Assembly (NCBI GenBank): GCA_002104945.1
Contig: MCFH01000092.1
Coordinates: forward strand, 1-64,000
Length of the DNA stretch: 64,000 nt
Source of the DNA: Piromyces finnis
Taxonomy: Eukaryota; Neocallimastigomycota; Neocallimastigomycetes; Neocallimastigales; Neocallimastigaceae
Direction of reading: 5' to 3'
The translations under genes and the position numbers were made by a program. This document shows positions 1 through 14,531 of this stretch, piece after piece. Every line of letters begins with the position of its first letter. Position 1 is the stretch's first letter. The notes below the pieces were generated by a model, which saw only the letters and a list, made by a program, of their open reading frames with translations, did no database searches and had not been told where the DNA came from.

Positions 1-196
1 CTTCACTAGTACCAAAATTATAGCAATTAGCAGTATCAAAGAAGTTAATACCTAAATCCAAAGCTCTTTTTACCATTTCATCAGTTTGTTCTTGATTTAA
101 AAGCCATGGAAAATTTTCTCTAACACCAAAAGTCATACAACCTAAACATATTTTTGAAACTTTAATACCAGATTTTCCTAAAGTAGTATATTCCAT
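1..196 (-). CDS. Aldo/keto reductase, N-terminal part (runs off the window)
   Basis: The first 65 codons of an aldo/keto reductase, starting at the ATG at 196-194 and running off the left edge. The visible protein opens MEYTTLGKSGIKVSKICLG, followed by GCMTFG. It then has ALDLGINFFDTANCY, the family signature that places the NADPH-binding Asp and the catalytic Tyr (D-T-A-x-x-Y). Such enzymes reduce aldehydes and ketones, or open sugars, with NAD(P)H in a soluble TIM barrel. The start is chosen because the Met sits at the usual family position, just before the first beta strand. Substrate and subfamily cannot be told from this fragment, and no intron is visible. Confidence 0.9.
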   Translation of the reverse strand, partial: MEYTTLGKSGIKVSKICLGCMTFGVRENFPWLLNQEQTDEMVKRALDLGINFFDTANCYNFGTSE

Positions 197-1947
<1,751 letters not shown>

Positions 1948-4900
1948 CTAATTAATGGCATTAGATAATATTTCACAAACAGCTCTTACTGGTGAACGAA
2001 CTGTCAATTCTAAGGTAACTCCTGTTGAGGATTCATAGATCATACGTGCACGAGCGATACATGGAATTCCACCGACAAAGGTACCTGTTAATAATAAAGC
2101 ATGTGTAGAAGCTCTGTCTTCTACTATATCAGAGTTTTCACATGGAGTCATACCTAACATTTCAACAACACTACTTATAGCCTCTGTTTATAATAATGGT
2201 TTAATTTTAATTAAAAAAAATTAATAAAAGACTTTAGTTCACCTTCTTATTTTAGTTATTATTAAATTATAATTCAAGTATTACTCTTTAATGAAGTAGC
2301 AGCAGTTAACATGTAAGTTTCAACAACTTCATTGGCATCACCAATTTCATCCCAAGCCTTTTGGAAGTTAATTATAAAGGCTGGAGCAACATAATCACCA
2401 ATACTTAAATCTAAATCTTCAAGCTATATTGATTGTAATAAAAATAAAAGTATTTCTTATAAATAAAACCATAGATAAAGTAAAATGAAATTATATGATA
2501 CTAAAAAAAAAAAAACTTACTTGGTATTCATCTTCATAACCTTCAGTATCAATATCACCAGTAGTTGGATCACAATCCTTAACAATGAATTTTAATAAAC
2601 AAGAGAAGGTAACTAAAAAATTATAATAATAATAATATTAATATTTTTATATTTAAATAATGTCTTTTAATTTAATATTATGTTATTTTATATTAAGAAA
2701 TTACCTGATGGAGTGTATTGTTGTGGTCTCTTGTAAACAACGTAAATCTTTTCTGGTTGATCGTAAAGTAATTGATTACATGGAATACAGAACATTGGTT
2801 GTAATAAATCTATATTTTCATCATCTTGTGAGGCTATATCCATAACAATACTAACATTTTCTAAAACAGAATCATTTAAAGTATTTCTACAATTAAACTA
2901 TTTTACATATACATTGATTTATAATTAATAACAATTATATAAAATATATTTAAAAATTTTACGATTTGGTCTTATTTTCAATAAAAATAAAATCGTGACT
3001 TACTTGGAATACAATAGCTTCTTGGAATATGTGCTTAACACAACCAACAACATATTCAGTTTCTAATTCAGTTAATGGAGTTAAAGCAGATGAAGTGAAT
3101 AATTTACCAAGGGCAGCCAATTGTGGAATAGCTTCCATTTCCATAGCATATTGTTGTTGTGGATCAATAATTTCAGACATAGCACTCTTCTTTGGTGATG
3201 GTTCTCTGGCAGAATTCATGGCAGATGAAGCTAACATACCAGCAGTCTTAGTCTTAATACGTAATTGTTCAGACTTTTCTTGAGCCTTAGTAATAATTGG
3301 AATCTTTGAAATATCGAAGGCAGTCTTACGAAGAGTTTCATCTTCAATATATTCTTGTAAACTACTTTCAAGGTAGTTCATAGAATAAGTATTTTCTAAA
3401 TAAAAAATATATTTTTAATATATGGGATCTTTCTTTAATAATTATATTTACATATATTTTCATTCTATAATAATAATAACTTTATAAATATATATTTGAT
3501 TATTAATAAAATATTTACCGTTAACAATATACTTCTGGCATAATTCTTCGTTATCTAAAATTCTGAGATATAAGGAAGCACGATCACGAACTTCATCATC
3601 AACATCTTCAAGACATCTTTGTGATTCAATTTTTTTTAAATATATAATAAATTTATTTATTATATTATTACCATAATTTATTTAATTATTTCTTCATTAA
3701 TAATTGATAATTATTTTATTAAATATTCTAATTACCTATTTAAAAGAACCTTAATTCTTTCACGAAGTTCTGGTATTTTAATGGCAAACTTAGCTAATGC
3801 ACTGGTGGCAGCAGCACGAATAGTAGAATTTTCTAAAATAATTCTATTATATATATATCTAATATATTGTGATGGTTGAGAAACTTCTGGACCTTCAGCA
3901 CCAAGTAAATGAAGAATACGAACAGAAAGCTTGGTAAATTCACAATCTTCGATAAATTCACAAAGATAAGAAAATGCTTTTTAAATTTTTTAAAAAAGAA
4001 GGGAATAAGTAATAATATTGTTAGTATTATTATGAGTAAAGATTTAATAATATATAAATTTAACAAAGAAAACTTTATCTCTTTTTATTATTACCAAATT
4101 CTCTTGATTCTGGAATACTTTGAACAATGTCAAAAATAGCATCAACAATAGCTTTCTTGTATTCATAACCACCTTCATCTCTAAGAATACTAGCTAAGAA
4201 GTTTAACATCATAGTTTGTTTTTGTGGGAACTTTAAACATAATGCACGAATTGCATCAACAACAATAATCTTAAATTCATCGGCTATTTCAGACATAAAT
4301 CCACTAATTTGCTTCATTAAACGATCAACACTAGCTTCATTACCTGTCTTTAATAAAGTAGTAATAGCAAAAGTAGCAATACTACGGTTAGAATCAGTAA
4401 TAAGGTTTTCAATATCTAAGTTACAGGAAACAATCGCTTGTGGATGAGTTAATGATAATTTATTTAAAGTACGGATAGCAGCGAATCTTAACGGAACCTT
4501 TGGGCTTACAAGCATTAATTGTAAAGCTTGATTATTATTATTATTATAAATAATAATAATAAGACATATTATTATAAGGATTAACAAATATTTATTGAAA
4601 TTTTTTATTATTAATTATATTATTTACCTGAAACAGCTGGATATAATTCTTTAGAAGTAACGTTTTTCATGTTACATATAGATCTAGCAGCTTCATATAC
4701 AATCATATCGTTCTTATGTCTTAGGAAACCTTCTAAGATTTCATATAAACCTCTTGCATTGCTATTTTATATATTATAATTGGTAAAACATTTTGTCAAT
4801 ACTTTAACATAAATAAGGCATAAAAAATAAATTTTATAATATACCCATCAATATCTTCTTCATCTAAGATCTTTGCAATATATCTAACTAACATACAGTA

Positions 4901-6524
4901 TGCATATGGAGAACGAAGTCCGGATGAATAATTTTGAATCATTTTTATGACAGCCATTCTATCATGTTGTTTTATTAAATACATTAAACCAATAGCATGA
5001 TATTGAGTAGCTAAACCTCTACTATTTGAAGCTTCTTGGACTTCATTTATCCATCTCTTAACTACTTCTTTATTTTTATTGAATAAATGGTGTGATGAAA
5101 CAAGAGCAGCACTAGAAACACTTGGGTTTCTGTCAACAATAGCTTGCTTTAAGAAACGTTCAATACTTTGAAGCATTGAACTCTTTATTATTGAAATTAT
5201 TAATCAATGATAATGTATGTTATTTTATATATACAAAATACTTTTTATTTATTATTTGCTTTTATATTTTATTAAATAATAATTTCAAAATAAAATTCCT
5301 TGTTTTAAATTAATTTATTAATATTCAAAACTTACATCAGTAATTTTACATAAAGCACGAATGGCATTAGCACGATATATAGTTTCAGAAGTTGAATTGA
5401 TATCTTTAACTAAACTAGAAGTAACCATAATTACATCTTCAGCAATTGATGATAATTCCTTAATAGTTAAATAAACCATTTGTCTTAAAGAAATCTAATA
5501 TTTTTTTTTAGTATATTAATTATAATGTATAAATAAAAAATAAATTTGAAATTATAAATATTTAAGTATATACCATATTTAACGTTTAATAATTTTTATT
5601 AATTATATTAATTAATATTTTATGCAATATATATATTTTTTAAAATATTTTTAAATTAAATTTCTAAAACTCACGTCTTTAGATTGGAATAATTTTGTAA
5701 TAGAGAAGAAGGTTTCTGTGGCTTCAGCAGTTGCAAAAACTTCAGAATGAGCGAGAAGATATAAAATCTTTGTTAAAATTTGTTGACATTTCTTTGGATT
5801 AATTGGGTATTCATTAAAAGCACGAGCTTCTTGTAAAACTGTACTTTTATCAATTCTTTGGAACATATCTCCATCTTATTTATTATGAATAATAAAATAA
5901 TAGAAAAACAGATATTTAGTATATTTACTTTTTATTTGATAATTCCAAAAGAATATATTATATATCCAATAATTATAATTTTAATAAAAACTATACTATT
6001 ATAAATTTGGTAAAAATCAATTCATTTTCCTGAAAAATATTGCAAAATATCAATACAGTGATGTAAAATAGATTTTCATAATTTAAAATATGATTTTTTT
6101 ATTAATTACTTATTTAATAAATATTTTTAAATTCTTTTATGATATTATCAAAATTGAGAATTGAAAAATTTGTTTATCTTTGTTTATATTAATATTTTTT
6201 TAATTGTTTAAAAATATAAATAATCACAGGACTTAAAAACTATTAAAGTTACTTTCATTTGTGACTTATCATACTATAAATTAAATTATACGAGATGAAT
6301 TTAAATATTTTAAATATTTTTATTATAACTGCTCTTTCTTGTTATTTCTTTTCCTCTTGATTTGATTATACATTTTTTTTTCGTTATTTTGATGGATAAT
6401 ATTTGTTTATTTTTATTTTAACAATTTTAATTTGAAACATATCAAATATGGATTATATATATTTATTAACTTTTTTTTTATTTATTTATTCACCTGTATC
6501 TTCATCTTTCTTTTGCATCATCAT
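1948..6524 (-). CDS. SEC21: Coatomer subunit gamma (COPI coat), 13 exons, 894 aa
   Basis: Gamma subunit of the COPI coat, which forms Golgi-to-ER retrograde vesicles. I infer exons 6494-6524, 5675-5874, 5336-5494, 4845-5182, 4628-4761, 4095-4526, 3736-3976, 3519-3616, 3004-3395, 2705-2897, 2521-2612, 2285-2423 and 1948-2183. Together they give 2685 nt in phase, or 894 aa, close to the roughly 870-930 aa usual for the family. The N-terminal adaptin/HEAT solenoid (about 1-560) shows [31 protein letters not shown] and [21 protein letters not shown] linker follows, then the C-terminal appendage (about 610-894) with [17 protein letters not shown] and [10 protein letters not shown]. The start is the first of three Met codons in a 31-nt first exon. 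That exon reads [10 protein letters not shown], like the charged N-terminus of orthologues, and is split off by a 619-bp intron. The other introns are 83-178 bp. Confidence 0.97.
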
Positions 6525-7330
6525 TTTGAATATTAATTTCTTTTCTACTTAAAAAATTATGAGTTTTATTGTTTTGTTGTCTTTTTCTATATAAATTTAT
6601 TATTAATAAAAGAAAATTGATAATAATTTATTTTTCTTCCGTTTTCCTATTTTAATCTATATTGTATTATTTTTATTGTATTTATTTATTTTTTATATAA
6701 TTTTCCCCTTCTATATATAAATAAAGATGTAATCACTTTCTTTATAATTTATATATAAAATGGTTGATTATATTATATATATTTAAAAGAAAAAAAAATA
6801 AATAAAAATAAATAAAATTATTTATAATTATAAAATAGTTAAAATTTTAATTTATAAAATTATATATAGTAAATATATTTAAAAAATGATTATACATTTT
6901 TTTGTTATGTTATTTTATTGTTATATTTTATATATTAATTAATGTATAATAAATTACATTATTCTTTTATTTTTATTTAATTTTTATATTTTTATTATAT
7001 GTGTGCTAAATTGTTATTGGATAGAATAAATCAACATTTTATTATGTATTGTACATTTATAATACATTATTGTTTTATTTATATAAATTAAATTTGTTTT
7101 TTTTTTTAAAACTATTCCTTTTTTGTTATAGCATGTATTTTTAGTATAATCAAAGAAATATATGATTACTATATTTTGTTCATTTTTTTTTTATTATTAT
7201 TATTTCGGATATGTTTTTTTAAATATAATACCTTTTCATTAAAAGTAAAATAAATTAAAAGATAAATATTATAAAATATAATATATAAATAAAATAAATA
7301 ATATCTCAAACAAAATTATTAATTTTTTTT

Positions 7331-7363
<33 letters not shown>

Positions 7364-7970
7364 AAATATTATTATTAAAATCTTGTATCATTTTTCTATT
7401 AAATATAACTAATAATATATATATAATATTAGGAATAAAATATAAGTAAATATTAATTATTACACAAATAATAAACATTAATATTTAAAAGACCATTTAT
7501 TTATTCCATATATATATGTATATATGTATTTTATTCTTTGAATTTATTTCTTTAACTTTATTTATTTTCAATACTCTCAGTAATTTTTATAAATATGTAA
7601 GTTTCATTATTAAAACCTTAAATTAAATATTATATTTAACACTAAAAGTGTTAACGTCTTTGTTATTTATTTATATATTGTGTTAAAATTGTTGTTTTAG
7701 TTTTTTTTTTATATATATAAATTTGAAAAATATTTTTTTAATAGATCATTTTTCTTTTCTAATTATTCTTATAAAAATTTTATTTATATTTAATAAATGT
7801 AATAATTTAATATCTTAAAATGTAAAAGAGTACATTTTCCTTTCTTCCTTTTCTTTTTAGTTGCATCCTTGCGATTTTATTCCTTGTTTATAAAATTTTT
7901 AATTTATATTATTATATATTTAGGAATGCTTAAATTATTATTATTTTTTTAACAATTTATACTTATTGTA
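6525..7970. other. A+T-rich intergenic region
   Basis: Lies upstream of coatomer gamma and downstream of aspartokinase. It holds poly(A/T) and (AT)n runs only. I see no open frame with coding composition, no RNA gene and no repeat family in it. Confidence 0.6.
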
Positions 7971-10186
7971 TTAATTTATTTTAATATTATTTTTTTTACT
8001 ACGTTTAAAACGGAAAATTTTCTTTATTCCAGAAAATTTCTTTAATTTTGATGGCTTAGAGACAGCTGTAGAATTGCTATCTTTTGATATTGTTGAAATT
8101 TCTGAGGTAGATAATTCTTCTTCTAATATTTTTTCTTTTATTTCACATGTTTTTGAAATATTTTCACTAATGCATTCATCATGAACCAATTGCATAGCTT
8201 TAAGAGATTCTTTACTTGATATAACACATGCGATATTATTATTTGATGCACCATGCGATATCATTTCGACTTTAATGTTATTTTTTGATAAGATATTTAA
8301 CATTCTAGTAGCTAATGATAATTTATCGACAAAAGGTGGTGTGATTATTGCTAAAATACACATATCTCTTTTAACCTCGGCCTGTAAAATGAAGAATTAT
8401 AAATAAATAAATAAATAATAAAAATAAATAAATAACCACAACTATTGTTAATTTATTATTATCCTTTAAAACACAAATAACTTACAAATTCATTTGTTTT
8501 AATAGTTTGAATGAATTTTTCCAATTTCTTTCCAGTTTCAGTTAAGGCTAAAAGAACCTTTTGTTGGGAAATAGAAACAAGATCAGGTGATATATCCTTT
8601 TTTTCTAATTGATGTAATAAAGAATATATAGTATTAAATGATGATGATGGTGTATCTAAATCAATATGTATTAAAGTAGCATTGTCTTTAACAATAACAG
8701 CTGTAGGTTCATTTTCATAAACAGTATCTTCAGATTTACTATCTTCGCTCTTTGAATCCAAAACAATAAGAGTTCCTTGATCTTCTGGGTTAAATACACA
8801 TTTAATTTTTACAGGAATTCCTGATAAAACTGCTTGTTTCATTACATATGGGTGAATAACTTCACTTCCAAATAATGTCAATTCTGCAGCTTCTGAGGCT
8901 GATAACTCTTTTAAAAGTTTTGCTTTTGGATTTTTATTTGGATCAGCAGTGAATATACCATCAACTTCCTATTTTATTTCATTGAATAATAATATATAAA
9001 TTAAAGGTTATTTTAATAAAACTTATTTAAAATCATATTTTAAAAAATAATCGTTTTTTGTGAAATAAAAATTAATATTAAATTCACCTTCCAAATTTGA
9101 AGTTCTCTTGCTTTAATACCAACAGCAATTAAAGCCGCACATAAATCAGTGTATCCACGACCAATTGTGTTTAATAAACTTCCAGGAATAAGACCAAAGA
9201 AACCAGTAACAACTGGAACCTTATTGCTATCCAAACAAGCTTGAACTGGCTTAGCAAACTTTTCACTTAATACTTGGAAAAATTTATCACTTAAATTTGG
9301 AATATCATTGAAGTCATCATAATTAACAGCATGTTCAAGATTAATATATTCAGAATCAATTCCCTTAAATTAAAATAAATTTTTATTTATATAAAAATAG
9401 ATGCTTATTAATTATGTATGATTATATTTAATTATTAAAAAGTTACAATACTATTGAATTATAAAAAAAAAAAAAAAAACTCTATGTATAATTTTTCATA
9501 AAGAATAATTGTAATTATATTAATATTTATAAATAATACTTTACTTGGCTCTTTAAAATACCAGAAAATAAGTTTGCAGAAAGCTTTTCACCAACACTGA
9601 TAATATAATCTTTAGATTTAACTGAAATTTCACCTACAACAGCAATGGCAGACATAAAGATTTTTAAGGAATTACATTCTTTGTTAATGCTATCAACAAT
9701 TTCATTTAAAATTGCTTCAGTCTTGATAACTTCTTTTGCAACAGAGACATGATATTCTTGAATTTCATTTACGATTTTTATTGAAATATCAGAATTATTA
9801 ATATTATCCATTGCTTGAATTAATTTACTTGTGGTTCCTTCAGATTTTTTATAACTACTCATAGCCGAAAGAACAGCTACAACTTTAGAAGATTCTAATG
9901 TTTTTCTTTATTATTAAAAGTTTTTATTTTATTATTATTTTTATTTCATTATATTATATTATTATACATTAAATTTAAAATTATATTTAATAATAGATAA
10001 TATTAATAATAAAATTAATTATTAATTAAACATTTATTTTTTTTAATCAAATTTTTACTTTATAATATTAGCAACATTAAGCATAGCTTTTGCAGTACCA
10101 ACACTAGTACCACCATATTTTTGTACCAAAGTATTTGAGTTTTTAAATGCTGGCATTGTGGAAGGTTCATCAATTAATGAAACCAT
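7971..10186 (-). CDS. HOM3: Aspartokinase, 5 exons, 552 aa
   Basis: Phosphorylates aspartate, the first step toward threonine, methionine and homoserine in fungi. Inferred exons are 10059-10186, 9545-9905, 9088-9363, 8486-8968 and 7971-8381 (1659 nt in phase). The N-terminus carries the amino-acid-kinase signature VQKYGGTSVG. Further on are VVAVLSAMSS, VTGFFGLIPG with the TTIGRGYTDL-type motif (here LLNTIGRGYTDL), and IWKEVDGIFTADPN. The C-terminal half has two ACT-type regulatory segments, ending with ILAIITPPFVDKLSLATRML and VEMISHGASNNNIACVI. A Ser/Lys-rich tail of about 60 residues, ending in a basic FKRSKKNN stretch, extends past the usual family end. Exon 2 uses an AAAG acceptor; the nearer TAG would break the frame. 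Symbol given by analogy to the yeast enzyme. The ACT domains suggest feedback inhibition by threonine, as known for fungal homologues. A direct-repeat cluster lies about 0.6 kb upstream. Confidence 0.95.
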
Positions 10187-12230
10187 TTTTAATATTTTTT
10201 TTATTTAATAAAAAATATCTATAATTTATTATTTATATTTTTGTTTATTTGTTTATATATATTATTATATTTTAAATTTCCGTAGTTATTGGTTTTAATT
10301 ATCTTTTAGTAAAAATAAAATATACTATATATATTATATTTTAATTGAATTTTTATTTTTTATTCTATTTTTATTCTTATTCTTTTTTTTTTTTTTCAAT
10401 TTCAATAAATTTAAAGCATTATTTAATTTATTGTTTTTAATTATATAAATAAAAATAGCGACTTTTAATTTTAAAATTTTGTTAAAAGTAACCAAATATT
10501 TATAAAAAAATAAAATATTAAAAAAAAAAAAAGAGATAGAGAGAATAAAAGAAAAAAGAATATCTCTCCTTTCACTATTATAAATTAGAAATTTCAAAGC
10601 AAAGGAAAAAAAAAAAAAAAAGAAAAAAAAAAAAAATTTATATAGGTCATGTAATACAAAAAAATAAATTAAAAATTATACAGAAAAAAATTGTTTGCTC
10701 AATTAATATTTTATTTTAATATTAATAAAATCAAAGGAGAAAAAAAAGGGAAAAAAATCTATCCTGTGAGTGAGTAATGTGAGTAATGTGAGTAATGGGG
10801 GGTATTAATGAAAATATTACTCTTTTTTTATTTTATTAGTAATTTTCATAGACCTCATCCTTGTACCTTTTTTTTTTTTTTTATTCTACTCAAGATAAAG
10901 TTTATTTATCAAAAAAATTTAATTAAATTACATTGTAATTTTTAATAAAAAATTAATTACAAGCTTTTGCAGAAAAAAAAAAACTATTTAATTAGTGACT
11001 TTTTTAAATTTATCTCTTTTTCTTTTTAACATCATAAAAAAAAAATAATAATAATTAATAATAAAAAATTTTTAAAAAGCGGAATTCAGAAATTAATATT
11101 TCCTTAAAAAAGTAAAAAACTATCTATTATTTTATCATTAGTATTTATTATCTTATTATCATGATGATTATATTAAAATGATTGTATTTTTCTCAATTTA
11201 TCTTTTATATATCTAATTATACTATCTATAATAATCCTACATAGAATTATTATTATTTAATTTCAATTTTAATTCATTTTCATAATTAATTCATTGTAAA
11301 AAACATATATACATATACACTTAAGGTAGAAACATAGATATATTAAAATAGGAATAAATTATAAGTTAGTAATAACATAATTCCTATTTATTTAGGTAAA
11401 AATGTTGTTATTTTATTTTTGTGAATAAACAATGATGTATGATGTATGCATGCTATTTAAAAAGGAAATAAATTTAATTAAAATATGCATAAACTTACAG
11501 GTATAAATTTATTGTACTATAAGTACTATATATTTATACAGAATATTTATTATTTTTGTTATACTAGAAAAAAAATGGATCACAAATTTTAAACTTTAAT
11601 TTATTGTAATATTTTGTGTACTAAAAAAAAAGCATTTTTATTATTATATTTAGTAAATAAATACAAAACACCATTTATTTAATATACTAAAAAAAAAATA
11701 ATAATATTTCACTCTATAAAATAATTATGATATTGTTATCTTTTATTATTATTTTATTTTTTAATTCTAGTTTTTATTATTAAAGGAAATTTTTATTTAT
11801 TAGAAGATAAGGTAGTTGTAAATAAATAAAAAGTATAAATCATATATATTAAAATAATAAGTTAATAATTTAAAATAGAAGAAGTAGAACATGTATATAT
11901 ACATGATGAAGAAAAATTAATAAATTTTAAAATAGAATTCTCTATAATTAAAATACTTTGGTATATCATTAACGTTGGTAATAGCAAAAATAAAAATTGT
12001 ATATAATTAACATAACATATTATAACTACATATCATAATTATAACAATATATTAATATAATTTTTTTTTGTAAGAATATATTTTTAATTTTTTTTTTTAA
12101 ATGATAAATTTGAAATAATTTCCTGTTATACTTAAATATAATATATTAATTTTGTTTTTGGTGTATCAAAAAATATTAATTAATCATTATTATTATTAAA
12201 TATACATTTTTCCTATTGTTTTTGGTATTA
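10187..12230. other. Intergenic region upstream of aspartokinase
   Basis: About 2 kb of A+T-rich DNA with long poly(A) and poly(T) runs. The only structured part I see is the TGAGTAATG cluster and its inverted partner at 10771-10850. The frame at 10334-10597 on the minus strand is Lys/Asn/Phe-rich low complexity, and I do not accept it as a gene. Confidence 0.6.
10771..10822. promoter_or_regulatory. Three tandem TGAGTAATG repeats plus inverted ATTACTC
   Basis: Three exact head-to-tail copies of TGAGTAATG occupy 10771-10797, and the inverted partner ATTACTC lies at 10816-10822. They sit about 585 bp upstream of the aspartokinase start codon in otherwise featureless A+T DNA. TGAGTAA differs by one base from the TGAGTCA site of Gcn4/AP-1-type bZIP regulators, which control aspartokinase in yeast. 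That link is inference only; the cluster could also be a chance minisatellite. Confidence 0.3.
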
Positions 12231-13060
12231 TTAACTTTTCTTTTCCAACTTCCAACGATTCATGGCTAATTGAACTGGATTACAATTTAATGAACCAAAC
12301 ATTCCATCAATATCTTTTCCTGTCCAATTCCAACCATATTCCATATTTCCACATACTGGATAATCATAAGTTTCTTGAGGAAATCCAGGTTTTATTTTCC
12401 AATGGTATCGTAGACGATTAGAATTTGTATAAATTGGTTGACCAGGTAATGATTCTTGTTTAGGTTCGTTACTACCAAAGTTATGAGTTGAGAGCATTAC
12501 ATCTTTTTCTTTTTTTTTATTTAATGGATATAATCGAGATAAATCATATTCTTTTTCACCTATTTTCATAGAAGTATTTTTTGATCTATTAGCTACTGGA
12601 TATTGACTTATAGTTCCTATATCCTACAAAGGTATTTAATATTTTTTAAATTTATCATTGTTATTATTACTTATTTACTTTTTAAAAAAGAATAAATATA
12701 TTTTTATATTCATTTATTATTTAATATTTTTAATATATAATAAATATGTACTGTCAAATTAGCTTGCATTTTATTAGTACGTTTCTTTTCTTTCATAAAA
12801 TCCCATCTATTATCATATTCGTTTGCAGCTTGTCTTTCTTTTATAATTCTTTGTTCCCTATATGTGTTCATATATTGAATTATAGGAAAATGGATTGAAT
12901 ATATTAATATATTACTCTTTTTCTTTTATCTAATTTCTAAATATGTTTAATGTATTTATTATATGTATATATGTATATAAAAAGAAGATAATTTTCACCA
13001 TGCATGATCTCTACCATAGGTTTTTGTTTTTGTTGTTTTTCCTCTATTCCTTGACTCCAT
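12231..13060 (-). CDS. Uncharacterised 186-aa protein, possibly flagellar (3 exons)
   Basis: Inferred exons 12999-13060, 12752-12857 and 12231-12623 join in phase to a 186-aa protein. It begins MESRNRGKTTKTKTYGRDHAW, continues with a charged stretch (EQRIIKERQAANEYDNRWDF) and ends with an aromatic, Pro-rich region containing YDYPVCGNMEYGWNW and FGSLNCNPVQLAMNRW. There is no signal peptide and no membrane segment. Coding composition (Trp, Cys, Gly, Pro) contrasts strongly with the flanks, so the gene looks real. I cannot assign a family. The small size, basic N-terminus and Trp/Tyr/Pro motifs recall microtubule-inner proteins of cilia, which would fit a zoosporic fungus, but this is only an impression. 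The intron 1 acceptor is chosen as TATAG just before GGAAC because it keeps the frame. Confidence 0.7.
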
Positions 13061-14531
13061 ATTATATAATATGAATTAGATAAACTTTTTTTTAAACAAT
13101 TATTCTAATACTGCTTATTTTTTAGGTATAATGTTTTCAATCTATTATATTTAAAAGTTTTTGTTTAATGCAATTTACAATATATAAGTTCCCTCTATTT
13201 TATTTATCAATAGTCACAATTTTGATAATTTTTATTTATTCAAAAAATATGATTTTTTTTATTTTTGTATTATTTTCAAATTTTAAAATATATTATTCAA
13301 TTTAATAGTAAATAAATATTAAATAATGTTATGTGTATGTGGATATATAAAAAGAACTATTTTTTAATATATATTTATTAATAGATATTATCCATCCATT
13401 ATTGTATTTATATAATTATATTTATAATTATTTTTTATATATATAAAAATATAAAAATATAAAATTAAAGAAACTAAATGATAAAAAATTATAATTATTA
13501 TATAAAATATTTCCCATTCTTATAATAACTTTAATCTTTAAAAAATTAATATAAGAAATATATTTTTAAACTATTCTTTTAATTAAAAACTTTAACATCA
13601 AGGTATTAAGGAATACCCGCTGTTTTTCTCTAAATTATATATTAAATAAATGAAAAAAGTTTATTATAGATATAAATAGTTATAACCTAAAAATAATAAT
13701 TTTATATATTTATAAATTTTATTAAAAAATAGTTATAACAGTTATTTATCATCATTTCAATATAAAGTTTATATTATATATTATTAAATGCTTTTCATAA
13801 TTGTGATTATTATAATTAATACCTATTACATAGCATTTTATTTTATTTTATTATAAATTATAAATAGGTAATTTTTTTGTTTACAATAACATACCTTATT
13901 TATTTCACGCAGCAACATAAAAATTAATTAAATTTAAATTAATATGAAATGAAATAAACTTTTTTTGTTGAATAATAAAGATTAAAATTGTTTGAAAAAA
14001 AAAAATTTTTTTTTTTAGTATTTTTTTTTAACTCCACATAAAATCTTAAAAGAAAACCAAATTATATTAACATGTAAAAATTATTATCTTTTTGAATTAA
14101 TATTTAAATTGTAATTTTATAAATTACATATAATGAAATAAAACAAAAGTAAATCCTTCTAATTACATAATATCATTGATTTCAATTATAAATAATAATA
14201 TTTTATATTTATTTTTTATTTACATATGATAATTTCAATAAATTAAATGTAATAACATAAATTATGAAAATGACATTATTAATACAGTATTTTTCTTTTC
14301 TTTTTTTTCTTTTTTTTTTTTTGCTATAAATTAATTTTAATATTATTTTCTTTTTAGAATATATATAGAAAAAAAGAATTATATTTTGTCTATTTTAATG
14401 TTATTTAAAGTAACTATTATATAATAATATAATAATCCGTTATGTAAACTAATAAATTAAAAATAATTATATGTATATATGATATTATTTATTGTGTATG
14501 TTTTATTATTTTTCAAGATATATATTACTTA
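13061..14531. other. A+T-rich intergenic region
   Basis: Poly(A/T)-rich DNA between two minus-strand genes. No coding-like frame, repeat family or RNA gene recognised. Confidence 0.6.
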
